64,000 nt of DNA from Tomocerus qinae. Lineage: Eukaryota; Arthropoda; Collembola; Entomobryomorpha; Tomoceridae. Made by a program: the position numbers and the translations under genes. The notes beneath the pieces were generated by a model. The model was not told the origin of the DNA and searched no databases. It worked only from the letters and a program-made list of their open reading frames with translations. The stretch covers positions 48,042,296-48,106,295 of the forward strand of contig CM034548.1 of NCBI GenBank assembly GCA_020055645.1, written 5' to 3'. This document shows, in pieces, positions 1-12,428 of this stretch. Each line of letters opens with the position of its first letter. Position 1 is the stretch's first letter.

Positions 1-202
1 TGCAAAAGCTGTTTCCTACTCTTGAAATTTAACCCAAGCAGTCGAAACAAAATCGGGATCCTAAATATGTAGTAGTGTTAAAGTGACAAATAAAATATCG
101 CTCTGTACTTAAGATATCAATTGTTTGATTTAGGTAGTTAAAAATCCAGGAACTGGGATTAAATTATATCATCATGACTATAAACGTAAACTGCCAGGCA
201 CA

Positions 203-499
203 CATGCTAGTTTAGGTCAGCGAGCCGAGCCGAGCCACTGGCCTCCAATAACATTGAGCGAGCTGAGCCGAGCCAGACCCTCAAAAAAATTTTTGGCGAG
301 CCGAGCCGAGCCAGCCATTAAAAAAAATTTTGGCGAGCCGAGCCGAGCCAGCCATTAAAAAAAATTTTGGCGAGCCGAGCCAAGCCGAGCCAGGTCCACC
401 AAAAAATTTCGACCGAGCCGAGCCGGGTCCATGACTCGGTTCGGCTCGGCTCGCTGAAAAATCGAGCCAGCCTGGCTCGCCGAGCCAGAAACTAGCATG
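203..499. mobile_element. GAGCC-array element, copy 1
   Basis: A stretch built from repeated CGAGCCGAGCC units alternating with A/T-rich spacers of the kind AAAAAAATTTTTGG. It is bounded by an inverted 11-mer, CATGCTAGTTT at 203-213 and AAACTAGCATG at 489-499. A second copy lies in opposite orientation at 61724-62088 and shares the same end (AAACTAGCATG preceded by GACCT). Open frames here are only translations of the repeat. The class is not certain; a non-autonomous cut-and-paste element with subterminal repeats is my inference. Confidence 0.6.
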
Positions 500-2147
500 A
501 CTGCTGCCAGGACATGCAAAACCCAAAAACCCGGGTTTTTGGGTAGCAAACAGCAAAAACCCGGGTTTTTGGGTTGGGATTTTCCTCGCCAAAAGCAAAA
601 ACCCATGGATTTTCATGCCCTGAAACTGACGCACGCGCATTGAATAATTCGGTAAGTTTGTAGGTCAGTATGCTTGTACCCATTAGAAGGTCTACATATT
701 TCAAAATTGCTAGGTTACAGCTAGTACTTTAATGATTTCAATTATTTAGAAAAAAGTGATTAGAGAAATAATTTTCTCCCCTTTCGATTTTTAGAATCTG
801 AAAACAATTTACTGGACCAATTCGAAGGAAACCTTTGTTACTCGTAATCTCCGCGTCTTGATATAGGTAGTTAGTTAGATCTCTTTTATAACGCCTTTTA
901 TAATGTCACATATAAAATTTTTATTTTCACTTTCAAATTATGAATTAAAAAATAGTTTAAAAAACTATTTGTAAATTGTAAATAATAAAAACTTTTATCT
1001 GTATTTTATTATCTCCATGTAATTTCTAAAATTTAGTTTAAAGTGAGAGGAAGTTGTCCTTCGAATATTTTTCTTAAATGCGTTGTAAAAATGAAAATGC
1101 TCATTTTCTATTCAAAGACCAAAGGGTTAAAATATTTCAATGTGCATCAAGTAAAATGCTCCTAAAATTAAATTCGTATGTTATGAATTCAAACAAGCAA
1201 TGCAAACGCAATGAAATAGCAAAAATGGGAGGTAGATGCAATGGCTTGTTTACTTTTAATCAACAGATAATTATTAATATACAAAAGGTTGAACAAGATG
1301 TGGTAGTCAATAGTCAACGTAATGTTAAATCATAGGCTAACATGTGCTCCAGCAAAGGTAAAGTATTTCCTTCTCTCTAGACGAAGTATACATAGTATAT
1401 TCAAGCTAAATAAATGTGACAATTACTTGTGTATCATTGATTACATAAAAGGAGGTTTTTGAATCCTCCCTCAACTATTTTCCAAATAATATATCACATT
1501 TTTGGGGGCTATTTCATTGAAGTGAATGCTGGTAAATCCCTGACCAAATATATCTGGCAAAAATTGTGATCGAAGATAGTTTTGATGTCTATGCTGAGCC
1601 ATTTTTAGTTTACATACTCATAAGGCCGATATTTTAGACTTAGATATCAGCATCGCAACGTTGGGTGTGACTCTGGGATGGGGAAACGATTGGCGGAGTT
1701 GTGACTTCATAAGAAATGACAAATGGGAGATAACTGTAATATTATTATAGCAATAGATGAAAAGTGGTGGAATACAGATAAAGAACGTTTCTCGTCATCA
1801 CAGTTGCGGGCGAGAAAGTCCATTGACGTGAATAAACAAAAAGGTCCTTTTATGTAAAAATGTCAATTACGGCGGAGTCCTCCCCTTCTTCTTGCTTGAC
1901 CAACGTGCATATCTACACAATACTGTCCAATGCACTGTGGTTATGACTGACTGATGATCTCGTTGATTGCATCATCATTATTCATTGGCTTGGCGTTTGT
2001 CAACTCGAGTTGGATTAATATCAGTCCGCGTGTGTGTCAGCCGGTCGGCTGCATAGTTATCTGTAATTGTACATTGATGCATGCATTGAGATACGCGCAC
2101 TCGTCTCCGTCCTTATAAATGTCATTGACGACAATAGGTATCACAGA
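500..2147. other. Intergenic stretch, no gene recognised
   Basis: AT-rich sequence with only short unsupported frames. At 520-610 there is a short duplicated motif, AAAACCCGGGTTTTTGGG, present twice. No splice-consistent coding segment, RNA gene or clear mobile element was seen. A polyadenylation signal for the minus-strand gene ending at 2148 was not found by eye. Confidence 0.5.
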
Positions 2148-3551
2148 TCAAAACACAACGGCAGACAAAGTGTCTGTGACGGGCGCTGTGTCCGTAAAAA
2201 TGGGATCTGTGCCGTTGTTAGGTCTAAGAGTGAATTTGAACAATTTCATTGCATCACTTTCCCCTTGTCCATGTGCCCAGAAATGAATCTTCTGAGTAGC
2301 ATTGACGAAATTTTGAATTCTGCCAATTGATTCTGAGATAACTTGGCCCCTGCCTTCGAACCCATCAAAATTTGTGTTCAATAGCTTTTTGAAGACTGAG
2401 ACTATGGTGTGGGTGCTGCCGAACTTGAAGTTATTGCCCGGGAAGCCATAATCTTCTTGAGCCTCAATGATATCCGAGTCGTTCCTTATCAGTTCCCGAT
2501 TTGGAGGCAGAGCAGAGTAACTTTGTAAGTGAACCACTGCAATCGTTTTGTCCGCATTCGCCAAAAAGATGTTTCCGTCGTGGACGGCATTGGAGATATT
2601 GTGGATGAGGTCTCTGGTCTGCTCTTCGGCAGAGAGGCCGCTGTAGGGTCGCCGCAGGGGTGGTAGCGGTCTGTTTTTCCGAAAGGGTTGGGATTGACGA
2701 TATGGTGTAGGCGGTGAGAAGTAGATTCGGTTGGCAGTGATAATGGACCCTTCGTTTCCTCCACCACCAATTCCATCGGAAAATGCTTTACCTTGAATAT
2801 TCCTGTAGTTCTGTGTGGCCCAGTTGCTCTGAGGCATCAGCAATACTTGGAAAGACTGCTGAAAGTTGTCTTCGACTCGGTATGGCCCAAACTGATTCCG
2901 CGGAGGAGGGTCGCTGATTTGAATATCGGGAAGGGGCGGGGGTCTGAAGGGCACGGCTGCTCCAAATGAAGAAGATGTTCCGAGGGACCCTCCGAATGAA
3001 GAAGGCCCCCTTCCAAATGACGCACTGCTCTCTACATTCTCCAGGAGACCCGGAACACGCAAATCTCTCAATGACTCAAGACTTGGAGGGTCAAACTCGT
3101 CAGGATACTGGAAGTTAACGTTAACACTCAAGCTACGTTGGCGGTCGTCATTGGGAGGCTGAAAGACATTTACATGGGGTGTATGTGCAATTTGGTAGGA
3201 GTCTCTAACAGGATGAGTCGAATCTTTCAAAATGTCTTCTCCACCTGCAGAAATCCAACCTTGGGGACCTAAATTAAAAATATCATACGGTTCATGCCTT
3301 TGCTATATCATTTTACAACTACAGGAGCATCAACTGAACTGCAATTACTAAAGTTAAAAATATTCTTAAATGTTTCAATTGTAATTCAAAGACAAAAAAT
3401 GCTTACCGATTTGAGGTCGATAGAGTCGGTTGATCCATTGAGAGAGCTGAGAAGGAGGAAGGGCCTCTGTCCCATGTAGAAGAAGCACAGAGAGAAAAAC
3501 AAGACTCCCTGCACAAAATCCAATTTTCTTGTTCTTCTGTTCAAATGACAT
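2148..3551 (-). CDS. Secreted protein of unknown family, paralogue A
   Basis: Two coding exons on the minus strand: 3551-3407 (ATG to donor GTAAGC) and 3268-2148 (after acceptor TTTAATTTAG). The intron is phase 1 and the product is 421 residues. The N-terminus is a clear signal peptide: a basic start (MSFEQKNKK), a hydrophobic run, and a likely cut after GTEA near residue 30. An in-frame ATG nine codons upstream (3578) is possible, but it would put extra residues ahead of the signal. The mature chain has no cysteine by eye. It has an SFG/Gly-Ser-rich and proline-rich stretch (about residues 125-175), a PLPPLRRPYS basic-proline segment (about 249-258) and several N-glycosylation sequons (NIS, NDS, NAT, NGT). 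Residues about 290-331 (VVHLQSYSALPP, then IIEAQEDYGFPG) match the neighbour at 7344-9000 (VANLQTFSTPST, then IIAEQTFGLGG), so I infer common ancestry. I do not recognise the family and assign no function. Confidence 0.8.
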
Positions 3552-6500
3552 TGTGAGTGCCACTCTCCCTTCGTCCACAGCAGGTAATTCCCTGGACGAA
3601 TTGAACTGTAACTGAAACTACTGATCAACGACAACCATGCTTAATTTCGGACGGGAAATGGAATGTAAACTATACAAGTTGCACTTTTTCATTCACAACA
3701 ACAACTGATAGCGAGAGGAGGTTGAAGTGGCTTGTCATTTCTCTTCTGTGTATGTGATTCAAAGCATTTATTTAAATTACTTAGAGTAGTTGCCTTTTAT
3801 CAATGTACACTACTGAATGACGACAGTGGACTTGCTTCAGTGTACCTTGCCATCAGATATAGCATTTGCAGACAAGTTGGACGGAAAAGTGAAGGGGAGT
3901 TATCTTGATTGGCAAGCATAGCATAGTGTTTGTCTGAATTCTCCTCGTTTGAATTGTCTTTAGTGCTACAGCCGCTAGCTAGCTCTTTTGACGTGGGATT
4001 TTCTTCCACTTCGTCAATAATGATATTTTGTTACCTAATGCAGCCCAGTTAATACAATTAAATAGCCTATGTGAACATAGTACAGTTACAGCTGTAAATT
4101 GAGAATGTTCTCAAAAACCTTTTTTAGAGGAAATAAAACGCGTGTTTCTCTTGGACGGCAGAAACCCTAACACGGCAATGGAATCCAATCAGTAAGAGTG
4201 AATGTTGATAAGAAACCTCATAATCCCATGGACTGCTATCTCAAAACATTTATCCAAGCCACAGAGTATGTACCAGTCAGTATGCAGTACAAGGAGATCA
4301 CTCATCATACTCATCAATCGATGAAACTATTCTACAATTAATCAATCCCATTTGAACATTTAGTGGAGAGAATTTTCTGGACTTCTAGCAGAGTTATGCA
4401 CGAAGATAAAGTGAGAATGCATGCTAATAAGCTTTAAGAGAGTCGTACTAGCAGAGAAGAGTAAATCAGTCATGTGACCCTTGAAATGTTTCTCGGAAAT
4501 AATTATGACTACCTATTAGCTAAGTCCAACTACTTTAACTACGTTCTATTAATCTTATTAGCTATTCATAAGACTTTTATGTCTTTCGTCTTTATATTGA
4601 TATTGTTCGACCACCAATATTTTTTCAATTGCCGTCGATTGTTTATTGAACAAAGAGAACAGGCAAACACAACTCCCTATTATCTTCTATAGCAACAATG
4701 TGTGATATGGTTGAAAAGTTACTTCATTGACTCGTCCCATGCATACCTGGTTAAGAATATATTATGCACTTAATTAGAATGTCTACTTTTTGGATAAGCG
4801 CTTACAATTGCAGTTGTTTAATAAAATAATAATAAATTTTCCCACTATTGTAATTCTTTACAAATAAAAAGCGCAAGTGTTAATGTGTAAGTATTAATTT
4901 ATTCATTATACTTGTCACTATTTATTTATTATATCATAAAGTTTATTTTATGTCTTAATGTATCAATTAAATTGGCCACTGGTCATCATTGAGTTATGCA
5001 AAACAGCTTTAGTAATGCAATTAATATGATGCACTTCGTTAATACTTGGTAGGGCCCTGGGAGTGTTTAATTGCTATAAACCCTGAAATTTTGACTTTCA
5101 TTTCGATAGTCCATTTTTAAAAGTCCATAATACCTTCCCAGGCAACAGGGCTCGATTAATAATTTTTCAACTACAAAATTATCATAAAGTTTATTTTATG
5201 ACTTGCTTTGCCAATTAATTGAGTTGGCAACTATTGAATTATGCAAGGCAGGATTAATAATGCAATTAATATGGTAAATACAGTTTGATAATAATTAGTG
5301 GGGCACGAAGAGTGCTTTAATTGATTCAGTCACTGAAATTTTATTTCGATAGTCCATGCTGAAAAGTCGTCAACATTCTCAAGCTATATATGGCTCCATT
5401 AATACTTGTCAGACTATAAAATTATAAATCGTAATACATTTGTTTTATCAACCTTAGACCATTGCTTGTTATTTGGAGACTAGAATTAGTAAAGTAAATA
5501 AATTACAGTCCAAAGGATGCGTGAGAAAATTTATGAAACACAGAAAGGGAGAGTTACACTAAAAGCCATTTAATTACAGCGAAAGTGAACGTATTATATA
5601 TGCAAGAACATCGAGAAGGAATTTATACATTTGTATACACAAATACATGGCAACAATTCTAACACATCCGTGCATGAACACATTGGCGATGCGATTGATT
5701 AATTGATTACTAGGAATCGACAGATTTATAAAATTTATATTTATGTTAACCAAATTGTTTAATACTTTCAACGTAATTTATTTTGGCAGAATCAAAAGTC
5801 ATGGAACCACCCTCCCACTCAAGATAAAAGATTTTTGTAAATCACGACATTTCATACAAATATTCGTCAATATATCTTTAAAATTAATGTAAATAAGCCA
5901 CTGCAGCAATCAAATGCAATAACCAATACCTGTTTGGCGTTATATGCCAGCTTTACATTTCTGCAGGCTAAATAATTACTTACCTGTATATTCCTAGGTA
6001 AATAAGTATGTCTTCCTCAATTCTTAATCACTTATATAGTATTATAGAATGAAGAAAACTATGTGATAGCCATTTTTGCTAAATGTTTGATAGGACATTG
6101 TCAATTCATTAAAATCAGACGATCAGAATCAGGAATTACACTGTTTGGATATAGTTTCTACTCATCCATTTTGGGGGATATAATATAAATAGTATTATAA
6201 ATTAGTATTATAAATTAGTATTAATATAAATAGAATTATATTGTACTAAATATAAACAATTACGAATTAATTGGCTCAAAATGCAATAGTTGTAATACCA
6301 CATAAATAGTATATTCTAAAAAATGTCAATCGGAATAAAAAGCAGCGGTACCTATCTGTATATTCTAATGCTCAATAGAAAAATGTAAATCTGGCCAAGG
6401 TTTCCCAGTCCTCAACAGGGCAACATTGCATGCGTAGTGTCGAATCTGTTGAGCTGTTTCTCTAATGTATAAACAGTTCGGCCGCAAACTTATTTTTCGG

Positions 6501-7263
6501 TGTCAAAGATATAGAATGGTTCTAAAATACTTTTGTGTCGGAATAAAAGTGCTCAATACAAAAAAAGATGTTTATACTTATAATAAGCGGTGACTGATTA
6601 AGCTGAGTTTGCAACCCATCGCAAACACTTGTGCAGAAAAAGTGTCAAAATAGTATTACGACGATGACGATACACAGGCAGAATTATTCCATGCGCAAGC
6701 CTCACTCGCTTTATATTGTAGTAATAATGCTTTTATCCGTATTTGCGACTTTTATAGCAATAGTGAGACTTTTATGCACTACTTTCTGTATTTGCTAATG
6801 TCGGGGTAGGACGCTTTTTGCAATCACAATTGTAACTCATCAGCATAAAATTTTAACCTGTAGTAATTAATATTCAGCTCCTCTTTATATGCAGACGACA
6901 ATTGGATGTTAACCAAATTAAGTCCCATAAGAATATATTATATGGTAATGGATCTACCTCTTCCTTAATACTTATCTAAAAGTGAACAACTTTTATCTCC
7001 ATAATTTATCACACCTCTTGTCACGTTTTATACCCTGAGCAAAAATTTGTTAATCACCCAAACATCGTTTTGTTTCAATTTTCTACATTTAATTTTGCAA
7101 ATTTATATGAAACAAACAAAACAAAATAGTATTTGACATGGTCCGATATCTTGGCATGCAAAATCCATGGACTGAAGAAACATATTTACTATACCTATAA
7201 AATATGTAGTGATCATTAGCTAGAAGCAGGATTAATTTTTACAGATAGCATGTGATGAAAGTC
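3552..7263. other. Gap between the two secreted-protein genes
   Basis: About 3.7 kb of AT-rich sequence with no supported exon. The only structured part is the tandem duplication listed at 4933-5428. Poly-A/T runs and short frames are present without splice or homology support. The promoter of the gene starting at 3551 should lie in 3552-3800, but I see no unambiguous TATA box. Confidence 0.5.
4933..5428. repeat. Imperfect tandem duplication, 248-bp period
   Basis: ATCATAAAGTTTATTTTATG occurs at 4933 and again at 5181. The two units continue in parallel: GAGTTATGCAA/GAATTATGCAA, AATGCAATTAATATG in both, and TTTCGATAGTCCAT in both, ending with a related TAATA-CTT motif. The units are clearly diverged, so the duplication is old. 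It sits between the two paralogous secreted-protein genes. Confidence 0.8.
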
Positions 7264-7269
7264 TTTATT
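7264..7269 (-). terminator. Poly(A) signal for secreted paralogue B
   Basis: TTTATT on the plus strand, so AATAAA on the gene strand, about 75 nt past the stop codon at 7344. A normal position for a 3' end of the gene on 7344-9000. Confidence 0.5.
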
Positions 7270-7343
7270 ACAAAAATAATAAGGATTCAAGTAAAACAGG
7301 GGGACAATAAATTCAGGTGCAAATTGTGTCTTTGAACTATTTA

Positions 7344-9000
7344 TCAGGGTGCATTGGTGAGCATTCCCATCGCAACGGTTGTGATCATGTTGCCTCCGTA
7401 GACATGACCTCGAGGATCGATTTCGATGGGGCGGTTGCAGTAAGCACTGGTGAGAGGAGGAGCGTAAGTGAAATTAAAGACACTGCTGCTGTTAATTTCC
7501 TCGGTTTCCCTGGACAAGACATCTGAGACTTCCCGCTGAGCTACTCTAGATAACTCGACAATGTTGTTGAAAGTGCCCAGAGTGTTTTGACTGGATTGTT
7601 GAGGACTAGCCCCCAAATCTCCGAGAAGGACAGTTGGCACATCGCTGCCTTGGACGAGATCAGCAATTTTCTCGGCAGTCTTTCTCGCGTCTTCGAATTC
7701 AAAACGACTCCCACCCAGTCCAAACGTTTGTTCTGCTATGATATAATCCGGGTGGAAATTCTCAATGCTTTCCAAAACCCTCGTTGACGGTGTAGAAAAG
7801 GTCTGGAGGTTGGCTACAATAAAAGGCCCGAGAAATCTCTTCTTTTCTTGGTTCCGATTGATGGCCAACATGTGACGCTCCGCATTGTCAACGAGGGTCG
7901 TCAGTTTGGTGTACAGCTCTTTCGCCAATTCCATTTGGGTTTTGCTGTAGGGCGCCGAGTCCCTCCGTCTCATCGCGATTTTCTTCTTCAGGGCCCGATG
8001 GAATCCGAGGTTCTTAGAGGCATCGTACGGTGACGATGTATTCGTCACCACAATGAAGCCTTCAGTGACCAAGGCGGCGACCAGAGGAATCGACTGCTCC
8101 GCTGATGGAAATTTTACGGCGATACTCTGGTGGACTGCTTTTCGTATCTTCACTCCTTTCGGGATGCTTCCTCCAACTCGAAGGACGTCAATAACATTCG
8201 GTTCATTGCAAGGGAAATAACTCCCGTTAACCAAAAAAAATTGGCCTTCTAACTCGGTAAAATTATAGATACATGGATAGTACGGGTTCCCGAAGTTTTC
8301 ATTGGGGTCCGTCACTGTGCCATCTTTTGAGATAGGCACACTTGGGTCTGGGGGAGGACATGCCTCTTTTTTGTAGTAAGACTGAACTGGCTTCGGCTGC
8401 GGATAGTAATAACCTACGAAAATCCATCACAATATTTAAGTATTATATTCAGGTCATTATGTATCTTTATCTTCTCTATACGATACGATACTACGACTAT
8501 ACGATTTCCGATTATACGATACAGATTTTAAGTAAATAGACACGTTTAATATCAATTACTTCGAAAATGATTTAGTAAATTGCAATCTTAATCAATATCA
8601 TTAGTCATACTATGGGATCGCATTCTGTTTTAATCTTCTGGAAGTAAATGACAATGAAAGCTAAGCGCAGATAAATTCGACAAACGAATACACATAATAT
8701 TAAAGTTTTATTTGTCACTCTGCTTCAGGAATATGAAACCAAATTCCGTTTCACAGCTTCAGAGGATCAAAAAATTAATTTTATCACATACGCAATTAGC
8801 ATGCAAATTAATGAATCTAACGAATTCATAATGCATATCAATTATTCAACGATTGTCTATTAATTTGAAAGTAAGAGGAAAAGTGATTAAGTTTTACCAA
8901 TAGACGGTTCCTGCAGATTTCTGTCGGCTATTGTCACAAAAATCCATGATAAGCCGATGCACAGTACCGCGAAGTAGCGCTGCTCTTGCAAGTTATTCAT
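7344..9000 (-). CDS. Secreted protein of unknown family, paralogue B
   Basis: Two coding exons: 9000-8898 (ATG to donor GTAAAAC) and 8413-7344 (after acceptor TTTTCGTAG). The intron is phase 1, as in the paralogue at 2148-3551, and the product is 390 residues. Exon 1 encodes a short start (MNNLQEQRYF) and a hydrophobic signal segment, with likely cleavage near ITIAD-type residues 25-27 (written VTIADR). Then come a Tyr/Pro-rich stretch (YYYPQPKPVQ), four cysteines (ACPP, YPCIY, FPCNE, AYCNR) and sequons NFT, NGS, NTS, NSS and NFT. The core shared with the paralogue is at about residues 231-274 (FIVANLQTF, then YIIAEQTFGLGG). It is followed by VPTVLLGDLG, which faintly recalls the GD motif of the endonuclease/exonuclease/phosphatase fold, but the catalytic set is not visible and I do not claim that fold. 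A TATATA at 9038-9043 lies about 38 nt upstream of the ATG. Function unknown. Confidence 0.8.
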
Positions 9001-9043
9001 GCTTGAGTAATATAAAGTATATAATATGTCTTGTACCTATATA

Positions 9044-10886
9044 GGCTAAAAAATTCACCCGAGAGATCGACAATTACAATTATTAAGATCACAAACTACT
9101 TCAAAGGCTAAAATACTGCCATGTGACCGCCGTTAGAAACTCTTCAATTTTTAGCTTCTACAGCTCAAGACCCTTCATTTCACAAAGGATCAATTTGCAA
9201 AAAGCCAACGTTCGTTTAAGAAGTAACTTCCTAGCGATTTACGCAACCATGGGAGAGTGGTCTCATTTTCTTGCTTCTAGCATCGTAAGGTTAATGCAAT
9301 GGAATGGGGTAATTTTATTGTCTAAAGTCTAAGCTGCCTTACTTGGTACTGGTGGAGTTAAATTGTTGATTGTGATGCATAGCAGTATTGAGAATGAATG
9401 AAGCTAGCATTTCCATTCACTTTCTCTCCTACACCCACCATTGAATGGGTCACTGAAAGAAATCTCATATACAAAGCGAACAGGGATTGGCAAACAGAAC
9501 ATTGCACTGCACTACTCGGCATATTTACATAAAATGCACTTCTGTGGCAGATATTATTGACTCCGAAATTATCGAAATACCATAGTAATCGTCAATCAAA
9601 AAGAGTTTGCTACTTGTTTTATCATGAAATTTTCAAAATGTGGATTTTAAATAATGGACATTCAGTAAAATAATCTACAGGGCAAACAGGGCGGTAGCCA
9701 TTAAAAATTTCACTAACAAAAAGACCATAATTTTAAAGAGCCAAAAATTGTTGTGATTTTGGGAACTGACATTTCTTTATTTTTCTCGATTTCGAGGAGG
9801 GGGACACGTGCCCTGGTGTCCCCTCGCTGCGGCCTTGATTATTTATGTATAACAATATTGTGATTGTTTGAAAGGTTTCCCAGCTTAAAAATTACCGTTT
9901 CCGGCCCTGCCGTTGGGAAAAATGGGCAGCTGCCCAGGACCCCACGCCTGTCGGGGCCCACTACTATGTTGCGTGGCCGATTATGTGCGATATTATGCAG
10001 CTTTCTACTAGGTTTTGACAAAAACGGCGTCAATCTTATACCTGTTTAGTGAATATCTGTAATAGGCATTTCAGTTTCAACCTTTACAAAAGTCAGCTCT
10101 ACTTGTCAGTAGTAATGGTTGCTCTTATCTCGGAAAAAATAGTATTCCGGTATTGAGCCGAGCCATTACCATAGCCAATTCTGATTTTCCATTGCTAAAC
10201 GGATTGAGTAATAAAAATATTTTATAATCGTAATTTTCATGTTTACAGGTAATAGAATAGAACGGCCAGACCATGGTCAGACTAAAAGGCCCCATCCTAG
10301 GGTGGGGCGCGTGCATCACCCTCCCCATCCTTTAGAAACTGTGTTAGATAAACACCTTATAAATATATTCTTTATAACATTGATGAATAGCTCCTCCGTG
10401 AAACAGCGCGAAAATTTACCGATACCTACTAATACATCTGAATACTTTCGCCGTGAAACGGCGCGAAATTTTTACGATACCTACTAATGCATAATCGAAG
10501 ACAATAGGGATTGATTTTTGTACCAATGAAAGGCATTACAGTTTTGGCTCTACAGTTTATAACCTCTTTGCCCGACATAGGCACATTGCGTGATTGCGTG
10601 TGGTGGACTTCGGGTAAACTGCTTTGGGGTACATTATCGAAAACATTACTGTAGTTAATTTCCAACTTCCATTTCCTACAATAGGTATTACATTTATTAT
10701 GAAATATGTTGATTTGGAAAATTTCCAAACTCTAAATCAAATGTTAAATTAAATATTTAATTATAACATTAAAAGCAATTCTGTTAATTATAATTAATTT
10801 TGTTATTATGAATCAATTATAATGAGGGGTTAATTTTCATCGCACCTAACTAAATAAATGTAGGTGGCAGGTGGTTTTTATATTAC
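9044..10886. other. Gene-free stretch upstream of the BEL/Pao element
   Basis: No supported exon. 9790-9840 and 9895-9965 contain G/C-rich fragments (AGGAGGGGGACACG and GGGCAGCTGCCCAGGACCCC) typical of worn ends of hAT-like non-autonomous elements, but I could not pair their ends. At 10395-10490 a unit of about 60 bp is repeated twice (CCGTGAAACAGCGCGAAAAT and CCGTGAAACGGCGCGAAATT, each followed by GATACCTACTAAT). Confidence 0.4.
10882..10886. repeat. Target-site duplication, left (ATTAC)
   Basis: ATTAC directly precedes the first LTR and recurs at 17061-17065 directly after the second LTR. A 5-bp duplication fits BEL/Pao integration. Confidence 0.9.
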
Positions 10887-11218
10887 TGGATGATAGATAG
10901 TTTGTAAGGCTATCTCGTGTTGTAGTTTCACTAACTACGGTGAAAAATATGTAGAAAAAGAACCACTAGTTTTAACACTAAAAACTAGTTTATTAACACA
11001 CAAATTTCATACAAATAATCAATATTTTAACTTTTCTCCTGTTATTCCGACAGCGAGAATTGAGTGCGTGTCTATTGGACCGTTCCAGAACTGCGACTGA
11101 TTCATTTCATGATTTCTCTGATACTTATCATCAATTTAACCAAATAACAATTCAACATATAATACAATTACTTAATAGCAATGGCAATGTAAATCATGCA
11201 CTATTTTTGTCTGATCCA
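10887..11218 (-). repeat. 3' LTR of BEL/Pao element
   Basis: Begins TGGATGATAG and ends TGATCCA on the plus strand, so it has TG...CA ends. It matches 16729-17060 over 332 bp with one difference (C at 11001). The integrase reading frame runs about 25 bases into it. Confidence 0.93.
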
Positions 11219-12360
11219 TCCTTCCCCTCGTGAAGAACTTGTGGTTCATTCACAATCTTCGGAAGCACGTCCAAAATACAAAGCTTTGACGTTGGTCTCC
11301 GGTATACACCAGTGGAGGTCTTGACGTCGGCGACTCTTACTTGACCGTCTTTTCCAGGGTGGACCTTCACGATAATTCCTTTGGGCCAGTGGCTCCGCTC
11401 CAAATTTCCATCGGCTACAATGACGATGTCTCCAATTTTGATCGGCGTTGTTTTCTTAAACCATTTGGTCCGTTTGGTTAAAGTAGGCAAATACTCGCGT
11501 ACCCAGCGTTTCCAGAAACAATTAGCTAATTCCTGAGCTACTCTCCATTGTTTTCTGGAACACAAATCAATTTTGCTGAATTTCCCGGGAAAAGTGACAC
11601 CACTTGTAGTCCCCAGCAGAAAATGATTTGGAGTTAATGCTTCTGAGTCATTAACATCAATCGAAACGTGAGTCAAAGGTCGAGAATTAACGATGAGTTC
11701 TGTTTCCACCAAGAGGGTGTGAAGCAGCTCTTCCCTCGGCGATCTCTCTTGAAGGCAATTTTTCAGTGATACCTTCACTGATTTGACCAGACTTTCCCAC
11801 GTCCCTCCGAAATTCGGTGATGCGGGTGGACTGTACACCCATTCAATTCCTTTAGCTGAAAGGGTGGACATAATTTTCATTTGGTCCAAATCATTCAACG
11901 ATTTCTTAAGCTCATTGTCGGCTCCGTGGAAATTAGTTCCATTGTCCGAATATATTTTTTCAGGATACCCTCTTCTGCCAATAAATCTTATGGCCATGAT
12001 TGCAGAGTCTGTTGACAAACTAGCTGCAATTTCCAGATGAATCGCTCGGACTGACATGCAGGTGAAGATAACGATCCATCGTTTCTCATGTCTCCTTCCT
12101 ACTGTTACAGTTATGGGGCCTAAGTAGTCCATTCCAGTGATCATAAATGGACGTGGTTGCTTTTTCGTGCGAATTTCGGGAAGTAGTCCCATTTCAGGTA
12201 CTTCCGGCTTTGCTCTTCGGATTTTACATGTCATACAGTTGTTCCAAGACTTTTTGACAGCTGACCTCAACCCGGGGATCCAAAATCTCTGACGGATTTC
12301 ATTACAGACGAATTCTTGTCCGTAGTGCCGTGTTAATTTGTGATAATGTTCAATTATCAA
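11194..12360 (-). pseudogene. Integrase region of BEL/Pao Pol
   Basis: A 388-codon frame carrying the integrase. At the N-terminus is an HHCC zinc-binding module (HYHKLTRHYG, then NNCMTCKI). Then comes the catalytic core with the three acidic residues in their usual settings (GMDYLGP, YSDNGTNF, GTWESLVKS), followed by the C-terminal domain typical of BEL/Pao (WRVAQELANCFWKRW, then IGDIVIVADGN). It is in a different frame from the RNase H segment upstream. The linking sequence around 12370-12435 still reads as Pol in the integrase frame, so a single small indel near 12430 separates them. The last codons overlap the polypurine tract and the 3' LTR. This domain looks intact, but it would not be made as part of a polyprotein here. 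Confidence 0.9.
11219..11229 (-). other. Polypurine tract
   Basis: GAGGGGAAGGA on the element strand, directly upstream of the 3' LTR. It is the expected plus-strand primer site and it fixes the orientation as minus. Confidence 0.85.
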
Positions 12361-12428
12361 CTTCGTAATTTCATGCTTACTGTTGAGAATAACAGGAAAT
12401 TTTATTGCATGACTAAGCTCCTCCGCTT

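Noticed and set aside
281..704. Open frames of 70-119 codons on the minus strand
   Set aside because: They are translations of the GAGCC repeat and its spacers; composition is purely repeat-driven.
3800..4009. 69-codon minus-strand frame (MEENPTSKELAS...) upstream of secreted paralogue A
   Set aside because: Polar, protein-like composition, but no splice link to the neighbouring gene, no homology recognised and no promoter signal; not enough support.
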